The notes under the pieces were generated by a model that saw only the letters and a program-made list of their open reading frames with translations, ran no database searches and was not told where the DNA came from. Both the position numbers and the translations under genes were made by a program. From Chiridota heheva (Eukaryota > Echinodermata > Holothuroidea > Apodida > Chiridotidae), in the NCBI GenBank assembly GCA_020152595.1, contig JAIGNY010000566.1:1358501-1422500 (forward strand): a stretch of 64,000 bases of DNA, written 5' to 3'. The stretch's first letter is position 1. Every line of letters starts with the position of its first letter. Of the stretch, positions 1-12,183 are shown piece after piece.

Positions 1-129
1 AAAGAAACTTCTACCTTGACATGTGTTTTGTAACGGTAGTCAGGAAAATCACAGTATATGTCGAACATTACAGTTTCTTCTCTAGGAGGCCTACACTATC
101 TAATTAATCTGTTAGGAGTAAAATCCATT

Positions 130-378
130 AAGCTTCGAGGGCTTATAGAGCAGGTGCTAATCAGATGAGAATAATGGACTCTCCCTGGATGGGACACCAG
201 CCAATCGCAGGTTAACTCCCAGCCGAAACTGGTACTGATTTAATTGCTGAGTGAACTGGATTAAATGTGATATTGTTGTATCTTGCTCAAGGATACAGCA
301 CAGCGCCCTCGCTGAGACTCGATCCCAGCACTTTATGAGTACGAGACTGCCCTAACCACTGAGCTATTATACTCCTAC
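130..378 (-). mobile_element. SINE1, tRNA-derived, copy a
   Basis: On the - strand the head reads TAGCTCAGTGGTTAGGGCAG (A box), then GGGATCGAGTCTC (B box). The body includes TATCCTTGAGCAAGATA and CAGTTCACTC-type sequence, shared with the copies at 38611, 53936 and 59150. Confidence 0.75.
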
Positions 379-1472
379 ACTATCTACAACAGACCTTATT
401 GATGTTTTATGAGTTTTATTTGTAATCATCATGCATACTTGTCGGGAGATAGTAACGCATTTAGCCTAATGCGGGGGTGGCACTTTTGAGGATCGAAACA
501 TTTCAAAGTTGGAAACTAATAACATTCAACTGTCTTATCAGTTATGGATTGGGTCAGTGTCAAATTACAGTCCGGCAGCATACCTATTAATTGGAACATT
601 TTGCTACATGGATGCCGCCATTTTGTAATATTTCTCTAAACCTTTGCTATTCTAACGTTAAAGCCTTATGCAATGTTACATTTTTCAAATTTGAAATACG
701 CCTGGGAAAAATATCTTTGCTAGGGGAAACTTATGAAAGTACCTTCATTACTGTCATGGCTACAACTTTTCCACTCCTATTAATATGTTCACCAAGCCGT
801 TTGCGAAATATTAAATAAAATAGACAATAGTGCTAGCCTTTTAGGCGCGAAACGGCTATTTTGAAAATTCAAATGTTTTTCAATACAATGATTTTTAATA
901 TTTCAAGTACATAAATTAAAAACTATGACATTTTATCGCAACATCTGAACAATATGGCTGCATGACTTCAATATTCTCGTGTGTTATAAATGTTCCTATT
1001 AATAGGCATGTTTCCTGACTGAATTATGTGTAAAAACAAACGAATTCTTGAACATTTTTCCGTTAGCAGGTTAGTGATTAAGATCTTCACGAATATTTGT
1101 CGATTAGAATGTGCGTTTAAAGAATTATGTAGGAGGAATGGTAATCATTCATTCGTCTTATCCAAATGCTGTCACGTCTCTGACTTCTGTGCACATACTA
1201 TTCAGAAATGCAATAGTAATAATCAGCCCGAATCGTTATTCTTTTCTCTGTCGAGATCCTAGCGACAGGCATGAATCGGTAAGTGTCGGATTAAGACAGA
1301 AGCTATAGCGTGGAGCTTCGCATCAAAAAGGGACCGCACTCTGATCCCTATAAAGAAAAAGGACTGAAGAAAAGTGGCAACGTCTTTCATTTTATATTTG
1401 TTAAATTTTGATTTTCTAATGCAGTTATGAACACTGTACGTAATAAAAACTTTTTCCGCTGCTTTTTAAAAA
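379..1472. other. Non-coding, nothing recognised
   Basis: AT-rich sequence with short chance ORFs. A TACATGGATGCCGCCATTTT stretch near 606 resembles one at 51062, a weak hint of dispersed repeat. Confidence 0.6.
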
Positions 1473-1554
1473 TCATCGTTGCCTTTTTGAGAAAATCAAT
1501 GAAAGAGATTACGAGCAATCTGTTTTATTAATCTTCTCAAAAAGGCGACGATGA
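1473..1554. repeat. Short inverted repeat, 20-bp arms
   Basis: TCATCGTTGCCTTTTTGAGA at 1473-1492 pairs with TCTCAAAAAGGCGACGATGA at 1535-1554 with one mismatch. It is either a very short MITE or a chance hairpin; nothing coding is nearby. Confidence 0.55.
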
Positions 1555-1859
1555 ATTCAAAAAAGAAGGTTTGAATATCTATTTACTATCCGTCTCCAAA
1601 ATTTAATGATATCCAGTGAAATTTTGGACAATCCGAAGCGAGAAATGAGAAACTCCATAGGTTTAGTGTGGACTAGTCAAATGTGTAGGCTCATGCGATG
1701 ACGTAATACATCAAAGTACCCAATTTTTAGGTATTTCAAAGTACCTAGCTTCTTCCCGACTTTGGGATATGCGGTTTATATTGAAATTGAGCTCTATGAT
1801 GAGCTTTTGCGTACTGATACTTTTTGGACAGTCTTATGATCTGAAAGTACTTCGGCCTT

Positions 1860-2115
1860 ATTCGATTGCGTTTTGTATTTGGTTAAGCTTCTATTTTAGT
1901 TCTTATTTCTTTAAAACGATGCAATATCAGTGCAAGGAGAATGCTGGTAAAGGCTGGTGGACAAGTTTGGATACATGTAAAGCAAAAACACGTATGAATC
2001 ATGAAAATAATCTTTTGTGGAAGAGAATAGTTTAATGGTCGAACAATATTCGAGATGACACGTGACTGCAATTGAAAAATATCAAATTCTAAGATCCCTT
2101 AAAAAGTTCCGCCTT
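1860..2115. repeat. Diverged direct duplication, copy 1
   Basis: It shares TCGATTGCGTTTTG, TTTGGATACATGTA, GTCGAACAATATTCGAGATG and TATCAAATTCTAAGATCCCT in order with 2389-2695. Spacing is about 530 bp. Confidence 0.85.
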
Positions 2116-2388
2116 GTGGTAATGCATTGTGTACAAATCTATCACACATGCCGGTTAAATTGCGTGTATTGTCTTCTGTGGAGAACAATTATTGCGTTCT
2201 TGGTCGTAAAACTAAAACTTTGCGGAAAATAGTTTCGTCAAATTGATGTTTTCGTGTTATGGATATCTCCCTCTTCAACTCAATAGCCTAAGACCTACAC
2301 ATTATTGACTACGTTTGGTTGTTTGGGTTTGTAGTTTATGTTTGAATTGAGCACCGCGGATATTGACACTGTGATATGAATATACTTA

Positions 2389-2695
2389 AATCGATTGCGT
2401 TTTGCATATTGTTAAAATCTTAATGTAGTTTTTTTCTTCTAAAGATGCAATATCAAAATTTTGAGGAAAATTAAGTTCAACGAGAATACTGACACAAGAC
2501 TGGTTGACAAATTTGGATACATGTAGCTTTTGAGTTATAAAACAAAAATAGGTTTGAATCATTAAAATCATCTTGTATCCAAAACAAGCGTTCGAAGGCC
2601 GAACAATATTCCAGATGACACACGACTGCAATTGGCTACAGGGGAAGAAGAAAAAAATATCAAATTCTAAGATCCCTTAAGAGGTTCCGCCTCGT
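2389..2695. repeat. Diverged direct duplication, copy 2
   Basis: Counterpart of 1860-2115, with small insertions such as TGGCTACAGGGGAAGAAG. The gene content is nil in both copies; ORFs here are chance. Confidence 0.85.
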
Positions 2696-2699
2696 AGTA

Positions 2700-5600
2700 T
2701 TGTTTCTATTCAACTTTAATCGAATGAAATTGGAAATCGAAACAAACTCTTGTAACTTTCAAATCTTTGTATTGTCTGATTGTAGAGTCATGCTGAGATA
2801 CAACAGTGCATCAAATGCAATCAATTTGTGGAAGTTATTACTGGTCACTTCCAATTATTTGGAAAAGAATTGTGCGGGCATCTCTGAATGGAAAGTTGAT
2901 TATAGAAAATGTTATTAATAGATTTGTAGTGATTAAAAGCATACGAAGGTCACTTCAATTTCATAGACCAAAATTATATAATCAGACAATGTGTAGTAGA
3001 AGCTCTTTGTGTAGTGTAATTCAATACGTGGAGACTGTAATGCCCGATGATTATATAAATGTTTTGATATTTCTTTTTGAAAAATAAGTATTTAATTTCT
3101 GGTTTTCCATTTGATATTTGTTATATTGTAAGACACAAAGGAGGACAATCGGTTACCATACCAACAAGGAGCGGTAATCGATCAAGCGTCATTTAACGAA
3201 AAGAAAAATTCATTAAAGTTTTACCCTGGCTGTTAGAAAATAAATGGTCACAACAATTAATTAAATACGCTACTATATGTTTGGACGCAAGTACTTCTTC
3301 AAAGTTCCGCGTGTATATTCAGTAAAAAAATGATGCACTGCCATTTTGTATGGATTTACAGGACTTTGATCGTTCCAACCGGTTCTTGAATTTCCCATTA
3401 TCTGATTATTCAGCTTCCTTCCGTAACTCGCCAAGAATGCTTGGCTGGATTTGATTAGCGCTTCTCTTTTCTTCAAGATAAATTATTTTCTGCGATCAGA
3501 AGGTTAATGTTCAAGCATCACATAATAAATTCTCAATGTGAGAACAATTTTGAAACTTTGCTTTATATTGATTCTTTGTGTCTCTTTTCCTTTAGTTGAA
3601 AGTAATATTTTCAAAATAAAAGCGGGACATTCTTAAGGGTATTCTTGTAAATGTTGCGGTAAAACGTGATATTATTGTGAAAATTTCCTTCCTTCAGAAC
3701 CTAATTAAAAATATGTAACGATGCTTAATGACTTTAAAATATTACGATTAGGGAAAAAGGGTTACCATTTATACTGAATTAAAGTCGACATCAGTCTGAC
3801 GGAATGAGTCCTGGTACTAAGTGGAACTTAAAATGCTTACTGAGATTGATTATATTATATATCTACCTTAACCTGTTAACTTGTGGTGTGTCAAAATGGG
3901 GAATAGGAAAAAGTCAACCGCATTATCTTAACTTATTCATCTAATAGGCCTATGTATAGAAACATCAAAGAATCGATATCGAATTTGTCAAAAATCACTT
4001 AATAGAAAGGGTAACGTTTTAGACCATCCCAAACTTAGCTGGAAGTCACATACTCCTTCGTTTGCAGTCACACGAGGTTCGCATTTTATGCTAACTTGGC
4101 TTCATCTAACCTGCTTTGGACATAACATAACAAGATGACGGGCCAAGAAGGGTGAATTACCCCATAAAAAGCCCAAACTACCACCACCACACACAAAAAA
4201 AAAATCAAAGACGCCCAGATTTAGTAAATAATTTATTAATGTTGACTTTAAAAATGGGAACAGAATTGGAGCTAACTACCCACTCAGATGTCTACCCGCT
4301 ACTTTTTAATTTCATCCCACCACATTAGCCACTGACGTCATCCATCCAGGGATATTAAATCTATGATACCATAATCCAACCCAAAACTGATTAGTTGAAC
4401 ATATCAGCTTTCACTTAAAGTGCACATGACCCATTCTTGACATTGATTCATTTTAAATTGACATTTTTGTATAAATTGTTGTCTAATTTAGGATCCAAAC
4501 TTTCGAAAAGAAAGATCGTGGTGGCATCCGGAAATGATTAGAACCCAGGGATAATTTCTTGCACGTATCAGCGTATTGGCCCATGTCTTTCACCCGCAGG
4601 TTTAAATGGTAGCGAAAAAAGAGTCCCGAGGGTGACACACCAATCAGACTGGATGTAGCTGAATACTTAAATCCAGAATTGATTAATTCATTTCAATCCT
4701 TGTCGTTTTTTTCTGAAAAACAAAACCTTTGAAAATTAATCAACCAGTGCTTTTAAAGCAGTATTCTACTTCCCTCAGAACGATGAAATGACCATAGGAC
4801 AGTAGGAGTGACCTTTCCGATTGACGAGGACATTTTTCATTAGTTTAACAGTTTAAAGCAGCTGTCGCGTGGCTCACGTACAGTAAAACGTTTAACTTCA
4901 AATGAATAATGGCGGTGTATCTCTGGGACGTCACGAAAACCTTGCCAGAAATATTAAAATTGGCAGCTATTTCTCAAGAGAAATAGAATTTACGTACACT
5001 GGTTCTCCCTTTCCCACCTGTTAATGCCATATTTAGTACAAAATATAAGGGTAACCACATACTTCCTTGAATAATTTCGACCTAATTTCAAAATCTAATT
5101 CCCACCGGCAGAGTAATTTCGGAATGAAAACACGTTCAGCGATTTCCTTGACACTTATTTTCGAACTTAATAGTTATAGAAAAAACAGCAATTACCATAA
5201 TTTGTACAAGTACACGTAGGTGAGGAACCCGCTATGTACGATACACTCGGACAATGGTGGGTCTTACCATGCCAAGTTGAATGACATTTACTGATGACAT
5301 AAAACAAAATAAACCATAATATAACTCCTTAAAAAATACTCCCAACAACTTGACACCTATAAAAAGTGAATTATGGTCATTAATTTACGAAGTGTTCGCA
5401 TGTGTTCGCAGTTTAGATTGTCATATTCAGAAGTCATTTATAGCACACCAAAGTGATCATGACCGAACCTACTTTTTCCTTCCCAAAAGTTACGACTCGA
5501 AATTGTATCCAACGTGGAACATGCCTTCATTGCCTTGCTATACATGTTATATGGCATAGCTTTAGGGTTTTCCATGGTAGTTTTATCTACATAAAAAAAA

Positions 5601-5915
5601 AAAAAAATGGCCGTCACAATATTTTACTCATCCTGAAACATTTCATTGTGTTTTATTTGATTTGGATCAGATCCTCATCGAAGTAGATTAACACACGTCA
5701 AGGTTAATCCTAGCGTTAATCTAACCGTTACAACAAGGTTGCGCACAAAACAAAAATGTATCCGTTCCTCTTTTATGTTATTGAAATCGTACTACTACAT
5801 GCTTATTATAAGATTACCCATACCTATTTTACTGTACAATAAGCTGAGGTCATGCTGCAACTACCATAATACTTAGTTACAAAGATAAAATATCATTTTG
5901 TTTACTATTATTTAG
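2700..5915. other. Non-coding, nothing recognised
   Basis: No conserved protein motif, splice-flanked exon or clear repeat was found on either strand. ORFs up to 93 codons have no recognisable domain. Confidence 0.55.
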
Positions 5916-5919
5916 ATAA

Positions 5920-6290
5920 ATCGCTTCCCCAACACCGTTCACGGACTTTTTGTACCAAGCAAGTACCTTCATGACTACAACACCAGCAATCTCTTGAATT
6001 TTAAGACCCCACTTTCCATCTTTCTGACGAAATTATGTTAATCGAGCATTAGATTCACCGGCACTAAATTATGGAACTCCTTCCCCATACCATGGAAATA
6101 AGACTCTTGCCCTCCCTCGATGCTCTCAAACGTAACCTTAAACTTAACCTTTCATACACTCTGCATGGAATTTATTATTTGGGTGCAATATGTAGTTTTC
6201 GTTTGAAAACTTTGTTTGTTGATTTTTGTTTTTGTTTTTGGTTCTTTTATTTTCATTTATGTATTGTATAATGCAAGGCAGGCCTTAATT
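5920..6290 (+). mobile_element. CR1/L2-type LINE, ORF2 C-terminal fragment
   Basis: The stretch reads KYLHDYNTSNLLNFKTPLSI, a stop, then IRFTGTKLWNSLP followed by a basic segment (ALKRNLKLNLSYTL). The F-x-G-x-x-LWNSLP motif with a following K-rich helix is the hallmark of the reverse-transcriptase ORF end in CR1/L2-like LINEs. It is 5'-truncated and carries stops. A non-coding tail follows to about 6480. Confidence 0.7.
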
Positions 6291-6649
6291 TACACTGATT
6301 GATAGAGGGTTTTAACTTAAGCTTTCATTATTTTCTTTAATTGTTGTTGTATATAACTCCCTTCAGCCATTGTAAATATCTTTTTCTGTTCATATTTATG
6401 TTCACTTTTGACACCTTTTGGTGTAAATTAAGTTCCGGGCTGAACGGTATTTTAGTTATAAACACAATACATGTACACTAGTTCCAACAGCAACGTTAGT
6501 CTATCAGCCTGCCGCAAAACAATGATCAACAATGACATCATCATCCGTTACCTTCTTACTTTTTCGCAAAGCTCGCTTTGTTAATATTTATCGATGAGTT
6601 TTTGGAAAGGTTATAACTTGTGAAATGAAGTTAACATGGTGAAGTTTTC

Positions 6650-8095
6650 AGTAAGCATTTCGGTTCGTACCACCGATTGGGGGACTCAATAAGTTCTCCG
6701 ATCTGGAGACTCAAGCATACGCACTGAGCTTACAGGGATATATGGAAGCCGCCATTTGTATTGTGAAGTTTCAATCATAGACGCTTGTCAGTCGTTTCAT
6801 TGAAGGTTTGTAACAAAGTTTGCTTTGTTCATGTTTAATTTCGCGAAACTTCGTTACTATCACGCAGCTATTGTTAAATAATTTCATGAATCCCTAAGTT
6901 ATTTCTTATAATTTCAAAAAACCTTGTCAAAGCGCGACTGCCTAATGGTAACACATAATAAGAATTTATCACTCTTCTTCAAATTTCTCGAAAACCGCAC
7001 TGTGAATTTCAAAAGCGCACGGTGAAAAGATAATATGCAATTGTTTTAAATCGTGAAGAAAAATTTGAACCCTTTGCAGTGGTTGAGTTCCCCACGCTCA
7101 AAATGTGTCTGATTCTTATGTAATTCCTACAGTCCTATTTAAACTTTAAATTTGGATAGATGCATTGTGGGATACTTCTGTAAAGAATTCCCCGATCGGG
7201 AGAACAAAACTGTTCTTCCGATCGGGAGAACAAATCTGTTCTTCCGATCGGGGGTACGAAACGGACTGGTAAGGGTATCAATCTATTGATGCTATTGTAG
7301 TTTAGAAACATTCATGATCATCATCTGACGTAAACGGAATAGTAGAAACAGCTATTTAGTAGCCCATATCATTCTTACTTGGCAAGGTACTCTATTGACT
7401 CGCCACGTCTAACGGAGTTTGTGGATGTTGTTGACTGTTCTAGGAACAGCTCACTCGCCTTTAGATGACATTTCTTTCATCAAGGGTTCTGTTATCCCAT
7501 TTAGCAGTCCGCTTCAAACCTTCAATCGGGAGAACACAACTGTTCTCCCGATCAGGGAATCCTTTATAGAAGTATCCCACAATGCATTTATCCAAATTCA
7601 CAGTTTATATAGGAATAACTTAAGAATCAGAAACATTTCGAGCGCGGGGAACTCAACCACTGCGAGGGGTTTCAATTTCTCTTCACGATTTTAAATATTG
7701 GCATTTGAATGATCTTTTCACCGTGCGCTTTTGAAATTCACCGTGCGGTTTTAAAGAAATTAGAAGAAAAATGATGAATTTTTATTATGTTTTACTGTTA
7801 GGCAGTCGCGCTTTAACATGGTTTTCTGAAATTTTGAGAAATAACTTGGATATAACTGCGTGATATAGTAGCGCCGAAGTTGTTTTACTTTTGTGAAATT
7901 TAACACGAATAAAGCAAACTTTGTTACAAACCTTTAATGAAACGACTGAAAAGCGTATATGGCTGAAACTTCATAATAAACATGGCGGTTTCCATATATC
8001 ACTGTAAGTTCAGTGCGCATGCTTGGGTCTCCCGATCGGGGAGACATATTGAGTCCCCCGATCGGCGGTACGAACCGAACTGAATTACTTAAGTT
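6650..8095. mobile_element. Foldback element 1, about 1.45 kb, arms about 570 bp
   Basis: The left arm begins TTCGGTTCGTACCACCGAT at 6659 and the right arm ends ATCGGCGGTACGAACCGAA near 8079. Matching internal blocks pair all along: GAAGTTTCAATCATAG versus its inverse near 7965, TGCATTGTGGGATACTTCTG (7161) versus CAGAAGTATCCCACAATGCA-like (7565-7586), and CGCACGGTGAAAAG (7016) versus CTTTTCACCGTGCG (7712). Several GATCGGGAGAACA motifs cluster at 7190-7250 and 7525-7560. No transposase is seen. Confidence 0.8.
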
Positions 8096-8134
8096 GGTCA
8101 GGTTATCTACTTTGAAACACTAGCCAGACATATC

Positions 8135-8585
8135 ATGAACGAACTACGCTTATGGGGGCGTGGACGACAATCAGGAAAGTAGTCAAGTTCAGTAATCAAT
8201 AGGAATACAACAAAAGCAAATAAAACAATTATGAAACGCAAAGACGCCATACATGATTTTTTTTTTCCACTTAAAAAATCAAAGTAATTGATAATTCCTG
8301 ACATTTTGATGCGCCTTTCATCAAAGTACCAAAGAGCTTACAAATACCAATGGTCCACACACATCGAAAGCTAACTCAAGCCCCTGGACTCTGCTTGGGC
8401 GGGGCAATGATCCGGTTTAAGCACAATATGGCGCAACATTATCAATTATTTTTCATTCATTAAGAGAACCATGTACGGTTTATTTGCGTTTAATAATTGT
8501 TTATTTGCTTTTGTTGTTTTGTTATTGATTACTGAACTTATCTGATTGCCGTCTACGCCCTCTAAAGGCGTAGCTCGTGCACAGT
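8135..8585. mobile_element. Foldback element 2, about 450 bp, arms about 105 bp
   Basis: The left arm (8137-8243: ACTACGCTTATGGGGGCGTG, CAGTAATCAATAGG, ACAAAAGCAAATAAAACAAT) pairs with the right arm (8485-8585: AATTGTTTATTTGCTTTTGT, TTATTGATTACTG, CTCTAAAGGCGTAGC). The spacer is about 240 bp. It lies only 40 bp from foldback element 1, with no shared sequence that I can see. Confidence 0.75.
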
Positions 8586-8589
8586 AAAT

Positions 8590-9340
8590 ATAGATACAAA
8601 CTTACTTCCGGAGACTGTTAATAAAAGGGCGCCGATTAAGTGCGCATAGTATCAAACGCTTCACAAATCACGGAGGTGTACAGGTTTAATAGATAATGCC
8701 TCCTTGTACTGAAATTTAATAGAAGGGCTGTTGATGTAAATGACCCGTCCATTATTCTTACTTATTCTACATAGATATAGAGGATGCGATAAACTCTGAG
8801 ATTACCTACAGATTGTGTTGAAACCTGCCTAACACATCTCTGTAATGTTAATTTGGAGATTTTCAAGGAACTTCAATGTCTTTAAAGTAATGAAAGCTAT
8901 TTAAAACCTTTGATGCCAACGTCTGTTGTTTACGTTATATGTCAGCCAATAGCAGAACAAGAAACTTGAACGAAAATTCTGAACCAGATTATTCTCTTTT
9001 TTTTTTTATATTCACATATGATCTCTAAAATAAACTTGTCGTGGCATCATTCATTTTGTTTTTATACTAATAGCCCCCTTTCTGTGAGTGGTTACAGCTA
9101 AACATAGGGGTCAAGCGATTGGTTTTCAAATAAAAGACGTCTGCAATTTGTGGTGTTTATTCAATTTTCCTATTGCCGAGGGCACTTTGTTGTAGTTTCA
9201 CTTAACATACTATCTGTCCGGATAGAAACTTGAGTGAGTAGCGCAGGTGAGCTGTGTCCGAAGACCATTTTAGTAAGTTGCCCGGTACATTGAGAGAACA
9301 TAAATTTCAATCAACCGTTGAAATATGACAAGTTTTATCT
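8590..9340. other. Non-coding, nothing recognised
   Basis: Unique-looking AT-rich sequence between foldback element 2 and the TA array. Confidence 0.55.
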
Positions 9341-9341
9341 G

Positions 9342-9867
<526 letters not shown>

Positions 9868-9871
<4 letters not shown>

Positions 9872-11315
9872 CCACACTCCATCAGTCTAGTCTTTGTGGC
9901 ATGCTTGGAAAGCTATGTTTTGTACATTTTCTTAGTTTGTTAACATAATTTTCAGGATTGTAGGGTTTGTGGTTGTAATCCCTTTTGACAGCTGTATAAT
10001 TTTACGCAAACTGCAAATGGTTAATTTTTATCACACTCTCAATAGGTCACTTTCATACCTTTTGGAATCGGTTGCAACAAACATTTGTCGCAAATATTTT
10101 CGATTGATAAATATGCGATCACACCAAAAACACTCCTTGTCCACGGACCGGGCCAACAAGATAACCCGAACTAATAAGACGCCTTTTCAAAAACTTAGTC
10201 AAAGCACACCGGGTATAATACAAAGAGAACTCATGCATGTTCTGATAATTCGAAATTGTTTTATCCATCCAGTAGGTACAGGGTTCGTTCGTTTGAAAGC
10301 AAGGCATTTAAAAATAAGTCAGTGAATATCTACCTGTCTACATTTTAATATTATCAGCAGATCAGTGCTTATTGTAAACTTTGTTACTTGGGACGAAAAT
10401 GTTTAAATCAGCGCTTTAGTTACAACTCCATTCCTATTTTCGGGGCCTGTGGTACTTTATCCATGATAGTATGATGGATAAGGTAACACACTGACCGGCC
10501 TTTCAGCCTTTGTAAAATTGTAATGCTTTTTTTCTGTAGAGTTTAATGGGAGTTAGAATAATGGTATAACGTTATATAATACACACCCTATCTTTCAAAA
10601 GGATGGTGCTATACCTTGGATTGTGCTTTACCTTAAATATTGCTCTACCTGCCAGTGGCATACAAAGCAAATCCCGTGGGGTAAATGGCGGATCTTGAAA
10701 TTAACGGGCCCTGGCTTCATACAGCGACCTGATTACACTTTCCTCGATGTATAACAGCACATGCCTTCACTGCATTATTTCCCATAAAAAGAACAACAAA
10801 ATGAAGTCGATCAGTCCGGGAGAACTTGAAACTTAGTTTAAATACTTCATTCAGTTTTAGTTTTTGGATTCTAGAAGGAAGTATGTTATAAGAGCTTAAG
10901 TGCTTGTTCTTGAGCCATTAAAGTTAGTCAAAGTACCGTCCTATTTTTACACAGAAATTACAGGATAACATTTATTTTGATAAACACTTAGAAACTGTTT
11001 CGGTTAATAAAAGTTTTCAGTGGCGAAATCTCCAGACTGAAAGATAGATTTTGCTTTACAAATCAAGTACCTAAATTTCCGTTGTGTCGAAATTGAGATG
11101 GAAAGCATCTCCTTTACCCATGATTTTGTTTTGTAAATTTCTTTTTTTGCCAAGTTCATATGGACAGTAAAAGTACATTGGGCGCTCGTGTGCATGAATG
11201 GAACATGGCGGCCTCCGTTGCATTAAAATATATTTTATATATTCTCCTGAATTGGAAAACTAGAGAGTATTGACACTAACTAGACTTACACCTTTTCTTT
11301 CTTTCTTATTCACAG
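9868..11315. other. Non-coding; upstream intron of the cadherin gene or intergenic
   Basis: The first recognised cadherin exon starts mid-domain at 11316, so this stretch should be intron if the gene extends upstream. No earlier EC-repeat exon was seen. The 118-codon ORF at 9969 has no recognisable motif. Confidence 0.5.
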
Positions 11316-12183
11316 GCTTCGATCAGATAAACATTGCATATCGTATTTCTGATGCAAGCCTGAGATCAGCGGATCCCAACGACTTTCCGATTGAACTGAA
11401 AAAAAGCACAGGTGAACTCAAAGTAAGAGGACCTCTAAATGCCAATTCCAGAAACCGCTATAGTTTCAAAATCGAAGCATTTGTTGTCGGTAAAAGGAAG
11501 TTGTCTGCTTCCTCGGTGGTAACAATCGATGTAAGAGTTGCTCAACTTGCTGTGGGGTTTACGCAACAAACGTATCATGGTTACATAATGGAGAATGTTT
11601 TTGGAGATGTTAATGTTTCAATAGCTCTCGATTCGAATGAATTAAGCGGCGAAGAAATAATATACGAAATCGTGGATGTCACACCAGAATTTGTCCCGCC
11701 GAAGTTTGGCATCGATAGATTGGGTATTGTGTACGTCGCGTATCCGCTAGATCGAGAAGATAATGACCTGTATTTCATCTCAATAATGGCGACTCAAGGA
11801 TCCTTTGTGTCCAGAACGATGTTAATCGTACACGTTGATGATCAAAACGACAACCCTCCTAGGTTTCCATATGACAGCCTACGCATGAATGTATTCGAGA
11901 ATTTAAATTTGTCGTTGGCAGGAGAAACGCGAGTAAACGCTTCGGACGCTGATATTGGGCAGAATGCCAAGATTCGGTACCACATACTTTTGGCGGGAAT
12001 GGGATTGTAAGGATTGACCCAGAGTCGGGACAGTTGTACAACTTGATCAACCTGGATTATGAGAAAATCAAGAGGATGAAGCTCGTTATTGGAGCATATT
12101 CCGGGGAACTTTACACGACATGTAAGGTGTTTATATTCATCAGGGACGAGAACGACAATGCTCCGATTGTCAATGATTTTGAG
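11316..12183 (+). CDS. Cadherin exon: end of one EC repeat plus two EC repeats, with an internal frameshift
   Basis: Acceptor CACAG ends at 11315 and donor GAG|GTGAGT follows 12183. The exon opens with two bases of a split codon. It reads the end of an EC repeat (FDQINIAYRISD, TGELKVRGPL, VVTIDVR), a full EC repeat (GYIMEN to VHVDDQNDNPPRFPYDSL) and another (MNVFENL to RDENDNAPIV). The DxNDNxP calcium linkers are diagnostic. The frame is open to a TAA at 12008. Homology resumes in another frame from about 11992 (GGNGIVRIDPESGQ). One base is missing in or near the T-run at 11988-11991. Confidence 0.85.

Noticed and set aside
130-378. Possible functional tRNA genes at SINE heads
   Set aside because: A and B boxes are present but acceptor and anticodon stems do not pair; the body continues as a SINE.
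10119-10325. Overlapping ORFs at 9969-10325 considered as an upstream cadherin exon
   Set aside because: No EC-repeat motifs and no splice-site pair matching the phase of the 11316 exon.
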